Shown here: in pieces, positions 26,253-34,693 of the stretch
Position numbering within the stretch: the stretch's first letter is position 1
Layout: each line of letters starts with the position of its first letter
NCBI RefSeq assembly: GCF_030690725.1
Contig: NZ_JAUYGD010000049.1
Span: 1 to 56,395 of the forward strand
Source: Pseudomonas sp.
Lineage (GTDB): Bacteria > Pseudomonadota > Gammaproteobacteria > Pseudomonadales > Pseudomonadaceae
Reading direction: 5' to 3'
Length of the DNA stretch: 56,395 nt
The notes under the pieces: model-generated
What the model was told of the DNA's origin: nothing
What the model saw: the letters and a program-made list of their open reading frames with translations, nothing else
Databases searched by the model: none
Program-made: the position numbers and the translations under genes

Positions 26253-26265
26253 CATCAATAACTTA
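26253..26265 (+). promoter_or_regulatory. IHF-like site
   Basis: CATCAATAACTTA fits the IHF core WATCAANNNNTTR except for the first base and sits in the most AT-rich part of the region (26251-26290). IHF commonly bends DNA between a sigma-54 promoter and its enhancer. Confidence 0.35.
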
Positions 26266-26306
26266 TTAATAACTATGGAATAAGTACTTCGATGCAAGGT
26301 TTGCTC

Positions 26307-26323
26307 AGCACCGGCTTGGTGCT
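26307..26323. promoter_or_regulatory. NtrC-like dyad
   Basis: AGCACC-GGCTT-GGTGCT is a perfect 6-bp dyad and matches the classical NtrC site GCACC-N5-GGTGC. It lies downstream of the sigma-54 promoter match, which is the reverse of the usual order. Confidence 0.4.
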
Positions 26324-26437
26324 GCACAGGCTCTGCTTCGGCAAGGTGGTTCGTGATAAATGCTGCCATATGGTGCGTATTTATTGGTTTGTGATCCTCT
26401 TTGGTGCTTTTTCCCCGCGACGGAGTTTTCTTCGCAG

Positions 26438-27646
26438 ATGGAAAACATCAACAGTGCTGTGGAAACCCTGATTCACGGCTCCAATACCCTGTTTATCCTG
26501 CTCGGCGCCGTGATGGTGCTGGCCATGCACGCCGGCTTTGCCTTTCTTGAAGTGGGCACGGTGCGGCAGAAGAATCAGGTCAACGCCTTGTCGAAGATCA
26601 TCTCCGACTTTGCCGTATCGGCCCTGGCCTATTTCTTTGTCGGCTACTGGATCGCTTATGGCGTGACCTTCCTTGAGCCAGCCAGTGTGCTGACTGAAGG
26701 TAACGGCTATGCGCTGGTGAAGTTCTTCTTCTTGCTGACCTTTGCCGCGGCCATCCCGGCGATCATTTCCGGTGGCATCGCCGAGCGCGCCAAGTTCGGC
26801 CCGCAGCTGTGTGCCACGGTGCTGATCGTGGCCTTTATCTACCCCTTCTTCGAGGGGATGATCTGGAACGGTAACTACGGCGTGCAGGCCTGGCTGGAAG
26901 CGCAGTTTGGCGCAGCCTTCCACGACTTCGCCGGCTCGGTGGTGGTGCACGCGATGGGCGGCTGGCTGGCCTTTGGCGCGGTGATCCTGCTGGGGCGTCG
27001 TGACGGGCGTTACCGCGATGGCCGCCTGGTGGCCTTTGCCCCGTCGAATATTCCCTTCCTGGCGCTGGGTTCGTGGATTCTGATCATCGGCTGGTTCGGC
27101 TTTAACGTGATGAGCGCACAAACCCTGGGCAGCGTCAGCGGCCTGGTGGCGGTTAACACTCTGATGGCGATGGTCGGCGGCACAGTGGCGGCCTTGCTTG
27201 TTGGCCGCAATGACCCAGGCTTCCTGCACAACGGCCCGCTGGCTGGCCTGGTGGCGGTGTGTGCCGGTTCCGACCTGATGCATCCGGTCGGTGCGCTGGT
27301 CACTGGTGCGATTGCCGGTGCGCTGTTTGTTTGGGCATTTACCGCAACCCAGGTGAAATGGAAGATCGACGACGTGCTCGGCGTTTGGCCGCTGCACGGT
27401 CTGTGCGGCGTGTGGGGCGGGATTGCCTGCGGCATCTTCGGCCAAGAGGCGCTGGGCGGTCTGGGCGGCGTTAGCCTGGCCAGCCAGTTTGTCGGCACTG
27501 CGCTGGGCGTGGTGGTGGCCTTGCTTGGTGGTGTGCTGGTGTACGGTGTGCTGAAAGCTACCGTGGGTATCCGCCTGAGCCAGGAGGAGGAGTACTACGG
27601 TGCCGACCTCTCGGTACACAAGATTGGCGCCGTCAGCCAGGATTGA
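26438..27646 (+). CDS. amt: Ammonium transporter (Amt family)
   Basis: 402 residues with about 11 membrane segments. The pore twin-histidine motifs are present: SVVVHAMGGW (first His) and PLHGLCGVWGGIACG (second His), and the signature DFAGSVVVHAMGG fits the Amt/MEP/Rh family. It conducts ammonium or ammonia across the inner membrane. ATG 26438 is chosen because the family N-terminus starts there and CGGAG lies 12 bp upstream; the open frame to 26360 has no ribosome binding site. No glnK/PII gene is adjacent, unlike the usual glnK-amtB pair. Upstream sigma-54/NtrC-like sites suggest nitrogen control. Confidence 0.95.
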   Translation: MENINSAVETLIHGSNTLFILLGAVMVLAMHAGFAFLEVGTVRQKNQVNALSKIISDFAVSALAYFFVGYWIAYGVTFLEPASVLTEGNGYALVKFFFLLTFAAAIPAIISGGIAERAKFGPQLCATVLIVAFIYPFFEGMIWNGNYGVQAWLEAQFGAAFHDFAGSVVVHAMGGWLAFGAVILLGRRDGRYRDGRLVAFAPSNIPFLALGSWILIIGWFGFNVMSAQTLGSVSGLVAVNTLMAMVGGTVAALLVGRNDPGFLHNGPLAGLVAVCAGSDLMHPVGALVTGAIAGALFVWAFTATQVKWKIDDVLGVWPLHGLCGVWGGIACGIFGQEALGGLGGVSLASQFVGTALGVVVALLGGVLVYGVLKATVGIRLSQEEEYYGADLSVHKIGAVSQD

Positions 27647-27663
27647 TGGCTACGTGCTAATGC

Positions 27664-27693
27664 AAAAGGCCCGGACAGTGTCCGGGCCTTTTT
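27664..27693. terminator. Bidirectional terminator between amt and the porin gene
   Basis: Perfect 12-bp stem AAAGGCCCGGAC (27665-27676) / GTCCGGGCCTTT (27680-27691), 3-nt loop, T-run on the plus strand (27689-27693) and A-run on the other side (27664-27667) that gives a T-run for the convergent minus-strand porin gene. Confidence 0.93.
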
Positions 27694-27717
27694 ATTGCAG
27701 CCGCTTAAGTGTGAGGC

Positions 27718-28986
27718 TTAGAACAGCGGCAAGGTGTAGCTGACAATCAGGCGGTTCTCGTCGAGGTCGCCGCCGGTTGCTGCGGCGTTGCTGCGCACCA
27801 TCGCATTCCGCCAGCGGAATGCCAGGTTCTTGAAGGTGCCTTCCTGAATGGTGTAGCTGACATCGAAGTCGCGTTCCCATTCCTTGCCATCACGGCCACC
27901 AGCGCCATCGAAGCCATCGCCGGTGACGTAACGTACAAAGGCATTCAGGCCGGGTACGCCGTAGGTGGCGAAGTTGATGTCATAGCGTGCCTGCCAGGAT
28001 TTCTCGTCTGCACGAGTGAAATCAAGGATTTGCAGGTAGTTGGCAATTGCAGGATCGCTCTCCGCTATGAACGGGAAGGGGTTGTCGCCGCTACTGTTCT
28101 GATAGCCCAGGCGAAAGGTATGGGCACCAATGCCGGCGGAAAGCATCAATGAGGTGAGATTATTATCAATCTTGCCTGCCAAGTTGCGACCGTTCTCCGA
28201 TGAGTCGAAGTAAGCTAGGTTCGCGCCCAGTTTCCAGTCACCGATGGGTTGAATGTGGATCAGGTTGTACATCTTTTGATCGTAAACATCCTGCAGCTCG
28301 CCATACCACAGGCCAGCGGTGGTGTTACCAGCATTGAATTGGTAGGTGCCGCCGCCGAAGTTATAACGGTCGCTTGCACGTGGTGCGGCAGCAGATGTGT
28401 AGTTGCTGGCTCGGATATCAGCGCGATCAGTGGAGTCTCGCTCGTTCACCTGGCGTAACTGACCTGCATTGAGGGTCAGCCCGGCTAACTCCTGGGATGT
28501 GATAGTGCCCCCTTCGAATACCTGAGGTAGCAGGCGCGAATCACCGGAGGAAATGATTGGCAGCTTAGGCATCACCCCGCCCACCTTGAGCACTGTGTTG
28601 GAAAGTTTGGCTTTCACCGCTGCAGTGGCTTCGCTATAACTCCCCGGACCTTCATTGCCAAAGGTGCTGGGTAGCAGTGCTGTCCCCGCGCGGTCGTCGT
28701 CAGAACTGAGTTTCAAACCTAGCCCGGCGTAAGCATCCAGACCGAAACCCACGGTGCCTTCGGTAAAGCCCGACTCGGCTTTTAGGATAAAGCCTTGGGC
28801 CCATTCTTCGCGTTTGGATTGCTGCGCTGCGGTGCTGTTACGCAGGTCGCGGTTCATATAGAAATTGCGTAGCTCAAGGGTGGCTTTGCTGTCCTTGATA
28901 AACTCTGCCTGGGCCAGCGATGGCAGGGTGAGGCAGGTGCCCAGTGTGGCGAGTGCCACAGCGCGGGCGAGGGGAGATTGAGTCAT
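27718..28986 (-). CDS. OprD-family outer membrane porin
   Basis: 422 residues with a signal peptide ending SLAQA-EF (about residue 27). The mature protein begins FIKDSKATLELRNFYMNRD and ends ENRLIVSYTLPLF with terminal Phe, both typical of OprD/Opd 18-strand barrels. Alternating strands and the loop-3 region (TDRADIRASNYTSAAAPRAS) fit the family. It admits small solutes such as amino acids or carboxylates; its position suggests relation to OpdQ of P. aeruginosa, but I leave the symbol empty. AGGAGC lies 7-8 bp before the ATG. Convergent with amt. Confidence 0.93.
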   Translation of the reverse strand: MTQSPLARAVALATLGTCLTLPSLAQAEFIKDSKATLELRNFYMNRDLRNSTAAQQSKREEWAQGFILKAESGFTEGTVGFGLDAYAGLGLKLSSDDDRAGTALLPSTFGNEGPGSYSEATAAVKAKLSNTVLKVGGVMPKLPIISSGDSRLLPQVFEGGTITSQELAGLTLNAGQLRQVNERDSTDRADIRASNYTSAAAPRASDRYNFGGGTYQFNAGNTTAGLWYGELQDVYDQKMYNLIHIQPIGDWKLGANLAYFDSSENGRNLAGKIDNNLTSLMLSAGIGAHTFRLGYQNSSGDNPFPFIAESDPAIANYLQILDFTRADEKSWQARYDINFATYGVPGLNAFVRYVTGDGFDGAGGRDGKEWERDFDVSYTIQEGTFKNLAFRWRNAMVRSNAAATGGDLDENRLIVSYTLPLF

Positions 28987-29245
28987 TATTGTTAGCTCCT
29001 CGTGTGTGCGGGTCGGCTTGTGGCCGATCTGTTACAGCGAGGCGCAATAAAGCATGGGGGCTTATGCTTGGCTTTTAGACTTTGGTCTGCTCGGGCAAGG
29101 TCTGTGCCGGCTCGGCGTGCAGCGGTTGCTGCCGCAATCGCTCTAGCATGCATCGCGCACCGTTGATCGGGTTATCCCGAATCAGGCTAAAGTTTCATCC
29201 CACACGGCCGCCAACCAGTCAGATACACCGCCTAGGTACTTTGCC

Positions 29246-30400
29246 ATGAACCCCCTGGCCTCAAATTTATCCTCCGCTTCACGTCCAACTTCCGTTACCG
29301 CTCAGCCGGTTGTACGCAATGCTGCTGATGCGCAGGCGACGCTGGCCAACCGCCTGGCTGAACGCCTTGGGCTGGAGCCGGGTGCGTTGGCTGGTAAGGC
29401 CAATGACTACACCCCGGAGAAAGTTGCCGGGCGCATCCTCAGCTTTATCGAGCAGCGCCTGCAAAGCGAGCAAGCCGCCGGTGCCGATACCGGCAAGCTG
29501 CAAAAACTTCTCGACCAGGCCCGCAGCGGCGTGGAAAAGGGCTTTGCCGAAGCGCGTAAGATTCTCGATGGTATGGGCGTTTTGCAAGGCAAGGTGGCGA
29601 GCGATATCGACGACACCTACCAGAAGATTCAGGACGGTTTCAGCGACCTGAACAAGCGCTTTAATCCTGACGCGGCGCTGGTTGAGGGCTCGACCAAGAT
29701 CGCTGCCTACAGCGAACGCTTTGCCGCCAAAGCCGAAACCTTTGAAATGGAAGTGACCACCCGTGATGGTGATCGCTTGCGTATTTCCATTGCCCAGGCT
29801 TCGGCCAACTGGTCGCAGAGCGGCGTTGTCGCCAGCAGCAACGGCAATGGCAGCTCGGTGGTTGCCAGTAGTCAGTCCGGCAGTTTGCAGATTGGCGCCT
29901 GGCAGGTCAGCGTCGAAGGCGAGCTGGATGATAAAGAGCGCGCCGCACTGGAAAAACTCTTCGGTCAGGTGCAGGAACTGTCCAACAAGTTCTATGCCGG
30001 CGATCTATCCGGCGCCTTCGACCGGGCTATGGCGTTGGAAATGGATGGCGAGCAGTTGGCGTCGATGTCTCTGCGCCTCACTCAAACCACCGTGCGCCAG
30101 GCAACCGATGCCTACAGCGCCGTGGCGCAAGATGGCGGTCAGGCTGCCAGCGCGGTCAACAGCTCGTTGATCGACTACGCCCAGGGCCTGCTCGAAGCAC
30201 TGCGCAGCGCCAATCAGGTGGTTGAAGAAGGCACAGGCAAAACCAGCCTGCTGGATCTGCTCAAAGGCGGCTTCTCGCTGGATGAGCGTTTTGACAGCGG
30301 TCGCCTGGACAAGGCCGAGCAGCTCAACAGCCGCTTGCTCGATGGCCTGCAGAACCTGCTCAACCCCGCTCTAGACAGCAGCAAGTCCACGGACGCCTGA
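29246..30400 (+). CDS. DUF5610 domain-containing protein
   Basis: 384 residues, no signal peptide, largely alpha-helical and Ser/Ala/Gln-rich. The central region (KANDYTPEKVAGRILSFIEQ near residue 51, GFAEARKILDGMGVLQGKV near 100) matches what I recall of DUF5610. A beta-like segment with repeated SSNGNGSSVVASSQSGSLQI follows near 195. Function unknown. There is no strong Shine-Dalgarno before the ATG. The gene runs toward a thioredoxin-fold gene 50 bp downstream and then cheV, which may hint at co-expression. Confidence 0.8.
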   Translation: MNPLASNLSSASRPTSVTAQPVVRNAADAQATLANRLAERLGLEPGALAGKANDYTPEKVAGRILSFIEQRLQSEQAAGADTGKLQKLLDQARSGVEKGFAEARKILDGMGVLQGKVASDIDDTYQKIQDGFSDLNKRFNPDAALVEGSTKIAAYSERFAAKAETFEMEVTTRDGDRLRISIAQASANWSQSGVVASSNGNGSSVVASSQSGSLQIGAWQVSVEGELDDKERAALEKLFGQVQELSNKFYAGDLSGAFDRAMALEMDGEQLASMSLRLTQTTVRQATDAYSAVAQDGGQAASAVNSSLIDYAQGLLEALRSANQVVEEGTGKTSLLDLLKGGFSLDERFDSGRLDKAEQLNSRLLDGLQNLLNPALDSSKSTDA

Positions 30401-30420
30401 GCCCGGGGCAGTGCTAAACT

Positions 30421-30446
30421 GCACCTCCAGTAGTCAGTGGAGGTGC
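30421..30446 (+). promoter_or_regulatory. Perfect hairpin sequestering the Shine-Dalgarno of the thioredoxin-fold gene
   Basis: GCACCTCCA (30421-30429) pairs exactly with TGGAGGTGC (30438-30446) around an 8-nt loop. GGAGG inside the second arm is the ribosome binding site of the ATG at 30451. There is no T-run, so it is not a typical terminator. A gating or coupling role is inference. Confidence 0.6.
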
Positions 30447-30450
30447 GCAG

Positions 30451-30693
30451 ATGCTCCCGGAATGTCAATTATTCGGTACGCTCGGCTGCCACCTATGCGA
30501 GGTGGCCGAAGCGTTGCTGATGCCTTTTGTCGAGCACGGCCTGCTGGTCGAACTGGTCGATATTGCCGAGCATGAACACTGGGTCGAGGACTATGGTCTG
30601 CGCATTCCGGTGCTGCGCCGCAGCGATACCGGAGCCGAGTTGAACTGGCCATTCGAAGCCGAACAGATTGTCGAATTTCTGCGTAGCGCCTGA
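30451..30693 (+). CDS. Glutaredoxin/thioredoxin-fold protein (DUF836-like)
   Basis: 80 residues. C13HLC16 near the N-terminus after a short strand (CQLFGTLG) and the cis-proline region RIPVLRRS mark a small thioredoxin fold of the glutaredoxin-like/DUF836 family. It could catalyse thiol-disulfide exchange; the partner is unknown. GGAGG lies 7 bp before the ATG but inside a strong hairpin. It lies between the DUF5610 gene and cheV, same strand. Confidence 0.88.
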   Translation: MLPECQLFGTLGCHLCEVAEALLMPFVEHGLLVELVDIAEHEHWVEDYGLRIPVLRRSDTGAELNWPFEAEQIVEFLRSA

Positions 30694-30742
30694 TGCTCGA
30701 TGGGCGCGCGGCGGTCAATGATTTAGTGAAGGAAGAAGATCA

Positions 30743-31627
30743 ATGAGCATGGTGCTTGGAGACGCCTTGTCGCTGCTGCTGTTTCGTTTGCACAGCGGTC
30801 GCTTGTTGGGGATCAACCTGCTCAAGGTTCAGGAAATCATTCCCTGCCCGGCGCTGACCAAACTACCCAGTCGCCATCCCCATGTGCGTGGCGTCGCCAC
30901 TCTGCGCGGTTCGGCGCTGACGGTGATCGACCTGGCCAAGGCCATCGGCGAGCAGGGCGTGCCTGGCAACAACGACGGCTGCCTGATCGTCACCGAACTC
31001 AGCCGCTCGCGCCAAGGCCTGCATGTACAAAGCGTGGAGCGCATCGTGCAGTGCTACACCCGTGATGTCCGTCCGCCACCGGCAGGTTCCGGCAGCAAAG
31101 CCTTTATCACCGGAGTGACACAGATCGACGGCAAGATCGTGCAGATTCTCGATATCGAAAAAGTCTTGCACGAACTCGCGCCGATGATTGTCGAGGTGCT
31201 GGATGAGCAGCTACTCTCAGAGCGCGAGCGCGCGCTGCTCAGGGGCCGTCGCGTGCTGGTGGTGGATGATTCCCACGTCGCGTTGCACCAGACCATGATT
31301 ACCTTGCGCAAGCTGGAGTTGGATTGTCAGATGGTACGCAGCGCCGCCGACGCGCTTGAATTGCTGCAGAAGCAATTTGATGCCGGCGAGCCCATCGAAG
31401 TGCTGGTGTCGGATATCGAAATGCCGGAAATGGACGGCTACGACCTGGTTCGCACGCTGCGCAAGAAGCCGGATATCGGGCAGATCTACGTGCTGCTGCA
31501 CACCTCGCTCGACAGCACCATGAACACCGAAAAAGCCAAGGCAGTGGGTGCCAATGATGTGCTGACCAAGTTCTCCACCATAGACCTGAGCAAGGCCTTG
31601 GTGCACGCATTCGAAAGCTTGCAATAG
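30743..31627 (+). CDS. cheV: Chemotaxis coupling protein CheV (first copy)
   Basis: 294 residues: a CheW-like domain (about 1-160) followed by a receiver domain (about 168-290) with VLVVDDSHVA, phospho-acceptor D224 in VSDIEMPEMDG, LLHTS and a late Lys in LTKFS. CheV links chemoreceptors to the CheA kinase and may act as a phosphate sink for adaptation. AAGGAAGAAG lies before the ATG. No other chemotaxis genes adjoin; a second CheV is at 42772-43707. A strong terminator follows. Confidence 0.93.
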   Translation: MSMVLGDALSLLLFRLHSGRLLGINLLKVQEIIPCPALTKLPSRHPHVRGVATLRGSALTVIDLAKAIGEQGVPGNNDGCLIVTELSRSRQGLHVQSVERIVQCYTRDVRPPPAGSGSKAFITGVTQIDGKIVQILDIEKVLHELAPMIVEVLDEQLLSERERALLRGRRVLVVDDSHVALHQTMITLRKLELDCQMVRSAADALELLQKQFDAGEPIEVLVSDIEMPEMDGYDLVRTLRKKPDIGQIYVLLHTSLDSTMNTEKAKAVGANDVLTKFSTIDLSKALVHAFESLQ

Positions 31628-31640
31628 CCTTTCTCACAGC

Positions 31641-31676
31641 CATAAAAAAGCCCGCAATTAAGCGGGCTTTTTTATG
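31641..31676. terminator. Bidirectional terminator between cheV and tRNA-Pro
   Basis: CATAAAAAAGCCCGC (31641-31655) and GCGGGCTTTTTTATG (31662-31676) form a perfect 15-bp inverted repeat with a 6-nt loop; a T-run is present on both strands. It can end cheV (+) and the tRNA (-). Confidence 0.93.
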
Positions 31677-31681
31677 TGATC

Positions 31682-31758
31682 TGGTCGGAGAGACAGGATT
31701 CGAACCTGCGACCTTCTCGTCCCGAACGAGACGCGCTACCAAGCTGCGCTACACTCCG
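31682..31758 (-). tRNA. tRNA-Pro (anticodon CGG)
   Basis: 77 nt on the minus strand. Acceptor stem CGGAGTG/CACTCCG-like pairing (5' end at 31758, 3' end CTCCG), D-arm GTAGCGCAGCTTGGTAGCGC, anticodon stem CTCGT/ACGAG with loop TTCGGGA (anticodon CGG at 31722-31724), T-arm with GGTTCGAATCC, discriminator A and an encoded CCA ending at 31682. Confidence 0.97.
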
Positions 31759-31769
31759 AATGGGTCAAG

Positions 31770-31797
31770 ATTTTACTGAGAAAGTATTGCCGCACAA
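31770..31797 (-). promoter_or_regulatory. Sigma-70-type promoter of tRNA-Pro
   Basis: Reading the minus strand, TTGTGC (31797-31792), 16-bp spacer, TAAAAT (31775-31770), ending 12 bp before the tRNA 5' end. Confidence 0.5.
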
Positions 31798-31899
31798 GGG
31801 TTTAGCTTTTAATTTTTTCTATTAGCCAAGCGCTTTGAATGTATCGCTCAGAGCCCAGGCGCCAGGCAAAAAAGTACCTGGCACGCCTGGGTCACTTTC

Positions 31900-32121
31900 T
31901 TACAGCTCTTTGACGGTACGCACTTGATCCTTGTTGACCTTGGCGCGTTTTCCATCGAGTTGTTCGAACTCGTAGAAGCCCGAATCCTCGTCAAAATTCG
32001 GCTCGTCGATAGTCTGAATTTCGCGGCCATCATTGAGGGTGATTACCGTTGGCGACGCGCAACCAGTCAGCGCGACCAGGCCTAAAGTAAGCAGCAATGC
32101 TGGAATAATCCGCTGAGACAT
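31900..32121 (-). CDS. YgdI/YgdR-family small lipoprotein
   Basis: 73 residues. A lipoprotein signal with lipobox LTGC21 is followed by a small SH3-like beta domain: TVITLNDGREIQTIDEPNF, YEFEQLDGKRAKVNKDQV. This is the YgdI/YgdR pattern of outer-membrane-anchored small lipoproteins, function unknown. AAGGAGAAA lies before the ATG. A strong imperfect hairpin downstream (about 31857-31890, CCAGGCGCCAGG against CCTGGCACGCCTGG) may end its transcript. Confidence 0.9.
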   Translation of the reverse strand: MSQRIIPALLLTLGLVALTGCASPTVITLNDGREIQTIDEPNFDEDSGFYEFEQLDGKRAKVNKDQVRTVKEL

Positions 32122-32198
32122 GGGTTTCTCCTTGATTGGATAGAGGTTTTTACCCTGCTTGTGACGAAACTTTGCCGGTCAAGTTCCCTTGCCGGTGT

Positions 32199-32780
32199 TT
32201 ATCCGCGTGTCGTCAGCAAGTCGGGCGTGTTGAAGTTGGCCAGGCGAGGGTCACCGAGTGTGCACTCCACTGTCAATGGATTAAGGCTGCGCAACCAGCG
32301 TTGCGGGCTGCGTTCGCCGGCTTGCCAGGCCTGCTCCAGGTCAGCATGCAGTGCACGGGGAATAACGCTGAACAGCGGTTCGAGAAACTCGCCCTGACGC
32401 ACCACGACTGCGCGCTCACCGGCCAGGTTCAGTAGCGCCTCCAGCAGTGGTCTGTCGAGTTGCGGGGCATCACATGGCAGGATTAATACACTCGCCTGGC
32501 GTGCGGCGCGCAGGCCGGCGCGAATGCCCGCCAGCGGGCCTTGGAAGTCCGCCTCGTCATCACTTACCAAGCGATCTGCGAAGGGCGCATAGCGCTCGGC
32601 GTTGCGGTTGCAGGAGATAAGCAGGTCGTCGGTTAGCGGTCGCGCCAGCTCGTGCAGCCAGGCAATCAGCGGGCGGCCTTGCCAGTCGAGAAGACCCTTG
32701 TCAGCGCCGCCCATACGCTGCCCACGGCCGCCAGCAAGCAGCAAAACAGAACAGCGGGGCAGGGTGGTGGGAGCGGGCAT
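32199..32780 (-). CDS. mobA: Molybdenum cofactor guanylyltransferase MobA
   Basis: 193 residues from ATG 32780. The nucleotidyltransferase signature [19 protein letters not shown] is at residues 14-32, followed by [23 protein letters not shown] and LILPCDAP with the metal-binding Asp, and NFNTPDL near the end. It attaches GMP to molybdopterin to form the bis-MGD precursor. The start was set at the family N-terminus; the frame extending to 32912 overlaps the divergent moaB start and is not supported. Divergent from moaB with 67 bp between. Confidence 0.94.
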   Translation of the reverse strand: MPAPTTLPRCSVLLLAGGRGQRMGGADKGLLDWQGRPLIAWLHELARPLTDDLLISCNRNAERYAPFADRLVSDDEADFQGPLAGIRAGLRAARQASVLILPCDAPQLDRPLLEALLNLAGERAVVVRQGEFLEPLFSVIPRALHADLEQAWQAGERSPQRWLRSLNPLTVECTLGDPRLANFNTPDLLTTRG

Positions 32781-32847
32781 GCGCAGTCTCCGAAAGCGGG
32801 CCTGTGATATAACGGCGGGCATTATCGCCCATAACTGGAAGCCTGCC

Positions 32848-33387
32848 ATGAACCACAAGGCCGAGGCACATTTCGTGCCCTTGAATATCGCGGTGTTGAC
32901 CGTCAGCGACACTCGCAGCCTGGAAACCGATACCTCCGGTCAGCTGTTTGTCGACCGCCTGCAGGCCGCCGGTCACCAGCTTGCCGCCCGGGTTTTGCTC
33001 AAGGACGATCTGTACAAAATTCGCGCCCAGGTCGCCACCTGGATTGCCGAGGATCAGGTGCAGGTGGTGCTGATTACCGGTGGTACCGGCTTCACCGGCC
33101 GCGATAGCACACCGGAAGCGGTGAGCTGTCTGCTGGATAAACAGGTGGACGGTTTCGGTGAGCTGTTCCGGCAGATTTCCGTGCCGGATATCGGTACCTC
33201 GACCATTCAATCCCGCGCCCTGGCAGGGTTCTCCAATGGCACCCTGGTGTGCTGCCTGCCGGGTTCGACCAATGCCTGCCGCACCGCCTGGGATGGCATC
33301 CTCGGCGAGCAGTTGGATAACCGTCATCGCCCGTGCAATTTCGTTCCGCATCTGAAATCGGTGGCTGCCTGCGAGAGCCGTGGATGA
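32848..33387 (+). CDS. moaB: Molybdenum cofactor biosynthesis protein B
   Basis: 179 residues. The MoCF/MogA-like fold is marked by [38 protein letters not shown] and [20 protein letters not shown]. MoaB/MogA proteins adenylate molybdopterin before molybdate insertion. ATG 32848 matches the family start. Its TGA overlaps the moeA start (ATGA, 33384-33387), so the two are coupled. Confidence 0.94.
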   Translation: MNHKAEAHFVPLNIAVLTVSDTRSLETDTSGQLFVDRLQAAGHQLAARVLLKDDLYKIRAQVATWIAEDQVQVVLITGGTGFTGRDSTPEAVSCLLDKQVDGFGELFRQISVPDIGTSTIQSRALAGFSNGTLVCCLPGSTNACRTAWDGILGEQLDNRHRPCNFVPHLKSVAACESRG

Positions 33388-34598
33388 GCTGCTGTGACAA
33401 GCCGGGATTGATGCCCGTTGAGGCGGCGCTGGCGCGCTTGCTGGCGCAGGCCGAGGCCAGTGCGATTGTTGAATGCGAGCGGGTCAAGCTGAGCGACGCC
33501 GCTGGCCGGGTATTGGCTGAGCCGTTGCTTGCCGAGCTTGATCTGCCGCCTTGGGACAACAGCGCCATGGATGGCTACGCCTTGCGCTTGGCCGATTGGA
33601 ATGGCGAGCCTCTGGTTGTCAGCCAACGTATCCAGGCCGGCAGCGCGCCTGCGCCTTTGCAGGCAGGCACCTGCGCGCGGATCTTTACCGGCGCGCCTCT
33701 GCCAGCCGGCGCCGATACCGTGGAAATGCAGGAAAACGCCGTGCTCGGCGAGGATGGCCGCGTTGGCTTTAGCGAGCCGCTGAAGCTTGGGCAGAACGTG
33801 CGCGCCCAGGGCCAGGAAACCCGTATTGGCGATAGCGTTCTACCCGCCGGCACGCGTCTAGGCCCGATTGAACTGGGCCTGGCGGCGTCCCTGGGTTGCG
33901 CCGAATTGACGGTGCGTCGTCGGCCGCGCGTGGCCGTTTTATCGACTGGTGATGAGTTGGTCGAGCCGGGCCAACCGCTGGGCCCTGGGCAGATCTACAA
34001 CAGCAACCGCCGTTTACTGATCGCCTGGCTGCAGCGTCTGGGCTGTGAGGTAGTGGACGGCGGCATTCTGCTCGATGACCTGGAACTGACCCGCGCGGCG
34101 CTGGGCGCATTGAGCGACGTCGATCTTATCCTCTCCACTGGCGGGGTGTCGGTGGGCGAGGCGGACTTCCTGGGTATGGCCCTGCGCGAAGAGGGCGAGC
34201 TGGCGCTGTGGAAGTTGGCGATCAAGCCGGGAAAACCGCTGACCTGCGGGCAGTTCCGTGGCGTACCAGTAATCGGCCTGCCGGGCAATCCGGCCTCGAC
34301 CCTGGTGACCTTTGGCCTGCTGGCCCGGCCTTATCTGTTGCGCCGTCTAGGTGTGCAGCGGGTTGAGCCGTTGGGCTTTCCGATGCCGGCGGGCTTCACC
34401 TGGAGCAAGCCGGGCAATCGCCGTGAATACCTGCGCGCGCGTATCGAAAATGGTCAGGTGGTGCCTTACCCGAACCAGAGTTCCGGTGTGCTGCGCAGCG
34501 CCGCCTGGGCCGAGGGTTTTGCTGAAGTCTTGGAAAACACCACGCTGGCCGAAGGCGATAGCCTGAGGTTTATTCCGCTTAGCGAGATTCTTGGGTAG
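33384..34598 (+). CDS. moeA: Molybdopterin molybdenumtransferase MoeA
   Basis: 404 residues with the MoeA domains in order: N-terminal domain (PPWDNSAMDGYALRLADW), central MoCF-binding domain with VAVLSTGDELVEPGQPLG, ILSTGGVSVGEADF and KPGKPLTCGQF, VIGLPGNPAST, and a C-terminal beta-barrel domain. It inserts molybdate into adenylated molybdopterin. ATG chosen at 33384 because it overlaps the moaB stop; an upstream extension is not needed. A palindromic repeat follows (34615-34687). Confidence 0.95.
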   Translation: MSCCDKPGLMPVEAALARLLAQAEASAIVECERVKLSDAAGRVLAEPLLAELDLPPWDNSAMDGYALRLADWNGEPLVVSQRIQAGSAPAPLQAGTCARIFTGAPLPAGADTVEMQENAVLGEDGRVGFSEPLKLGQNVRAQGQETRIGDSVLPAGTRLGPIELGLAASLGCAELTVRRRPRVAVLSTGDELVEPGQPLGPGQIYNSNRRLLIAWLQRLGCEVVDGGILLDDLELTRAALGALSDVDLILSTGGVSVGEADFLGMALREEGELALWKLAIKPGKPLTCGQFRGVPVIGLPGNPASTLVTFGLLARPYLLRRLGVQRVEPLGFPMPAGFTWSKPGNRREYLRARIENGQVVPYPNQSSGVLRSAAWAEGFAEVLENTTLAEGDSLRFIPLSEILG

Positions 34599-34614
34599 GA
34601 CCTGGCTGGCTTTA

Positions 34615-34687
34615 TGGTGGATGAAAACAGCGTCATCCACCCTACGTTTGGAGTGAGTAGGGTGGATGGCGCTTCACCCATCCACCA
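34615..34687. repeat. Palindromic repeat (GTAGGGTGGATG family, second copy)
   Basis: Contains TGGTGGATG...CATCCACCCTAC (34615-34644) and GTAGGGTGGATGGCGC...CATCCACCA (34657-34687), the same units as at 10759-10828 but in swapped order. It separates convergent moeA and the araC-type gene. Confidence 0.8.
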
Positions 34688-34693
34688 AGGGGG

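Larger units (their letters stand above)
26061..26437. other. Divergent intergenic region: DUF883 operon / ammonium transporter
   Basis: 377 bp without a gene. It holds a tRNA 3'-end-like fragment flanked by 10-bp direct repeats (26078-26117), a sigma-54-type promoter match (26163-26179), an AT-rich tract with an IHF-like site (26253-26265), and an NtrC-like dyad (26307-26323). No other coding frame with a ribosome binding site is convincing. Confidence 0.7.

Noticed and set aside
26381..27619. 412-codon minus-strand open frame opposite the ammonium transporter
   Set aside because: His/Gln/Arg-rich shadow of a membrane-protein gene, no domain and no start signal.
10759..34687. CRISPR array from repeated palindromes
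   Set aside because: The copies are far apart, differ in arrangement and lie at gene ends; there are no regular spacers or cas genes.
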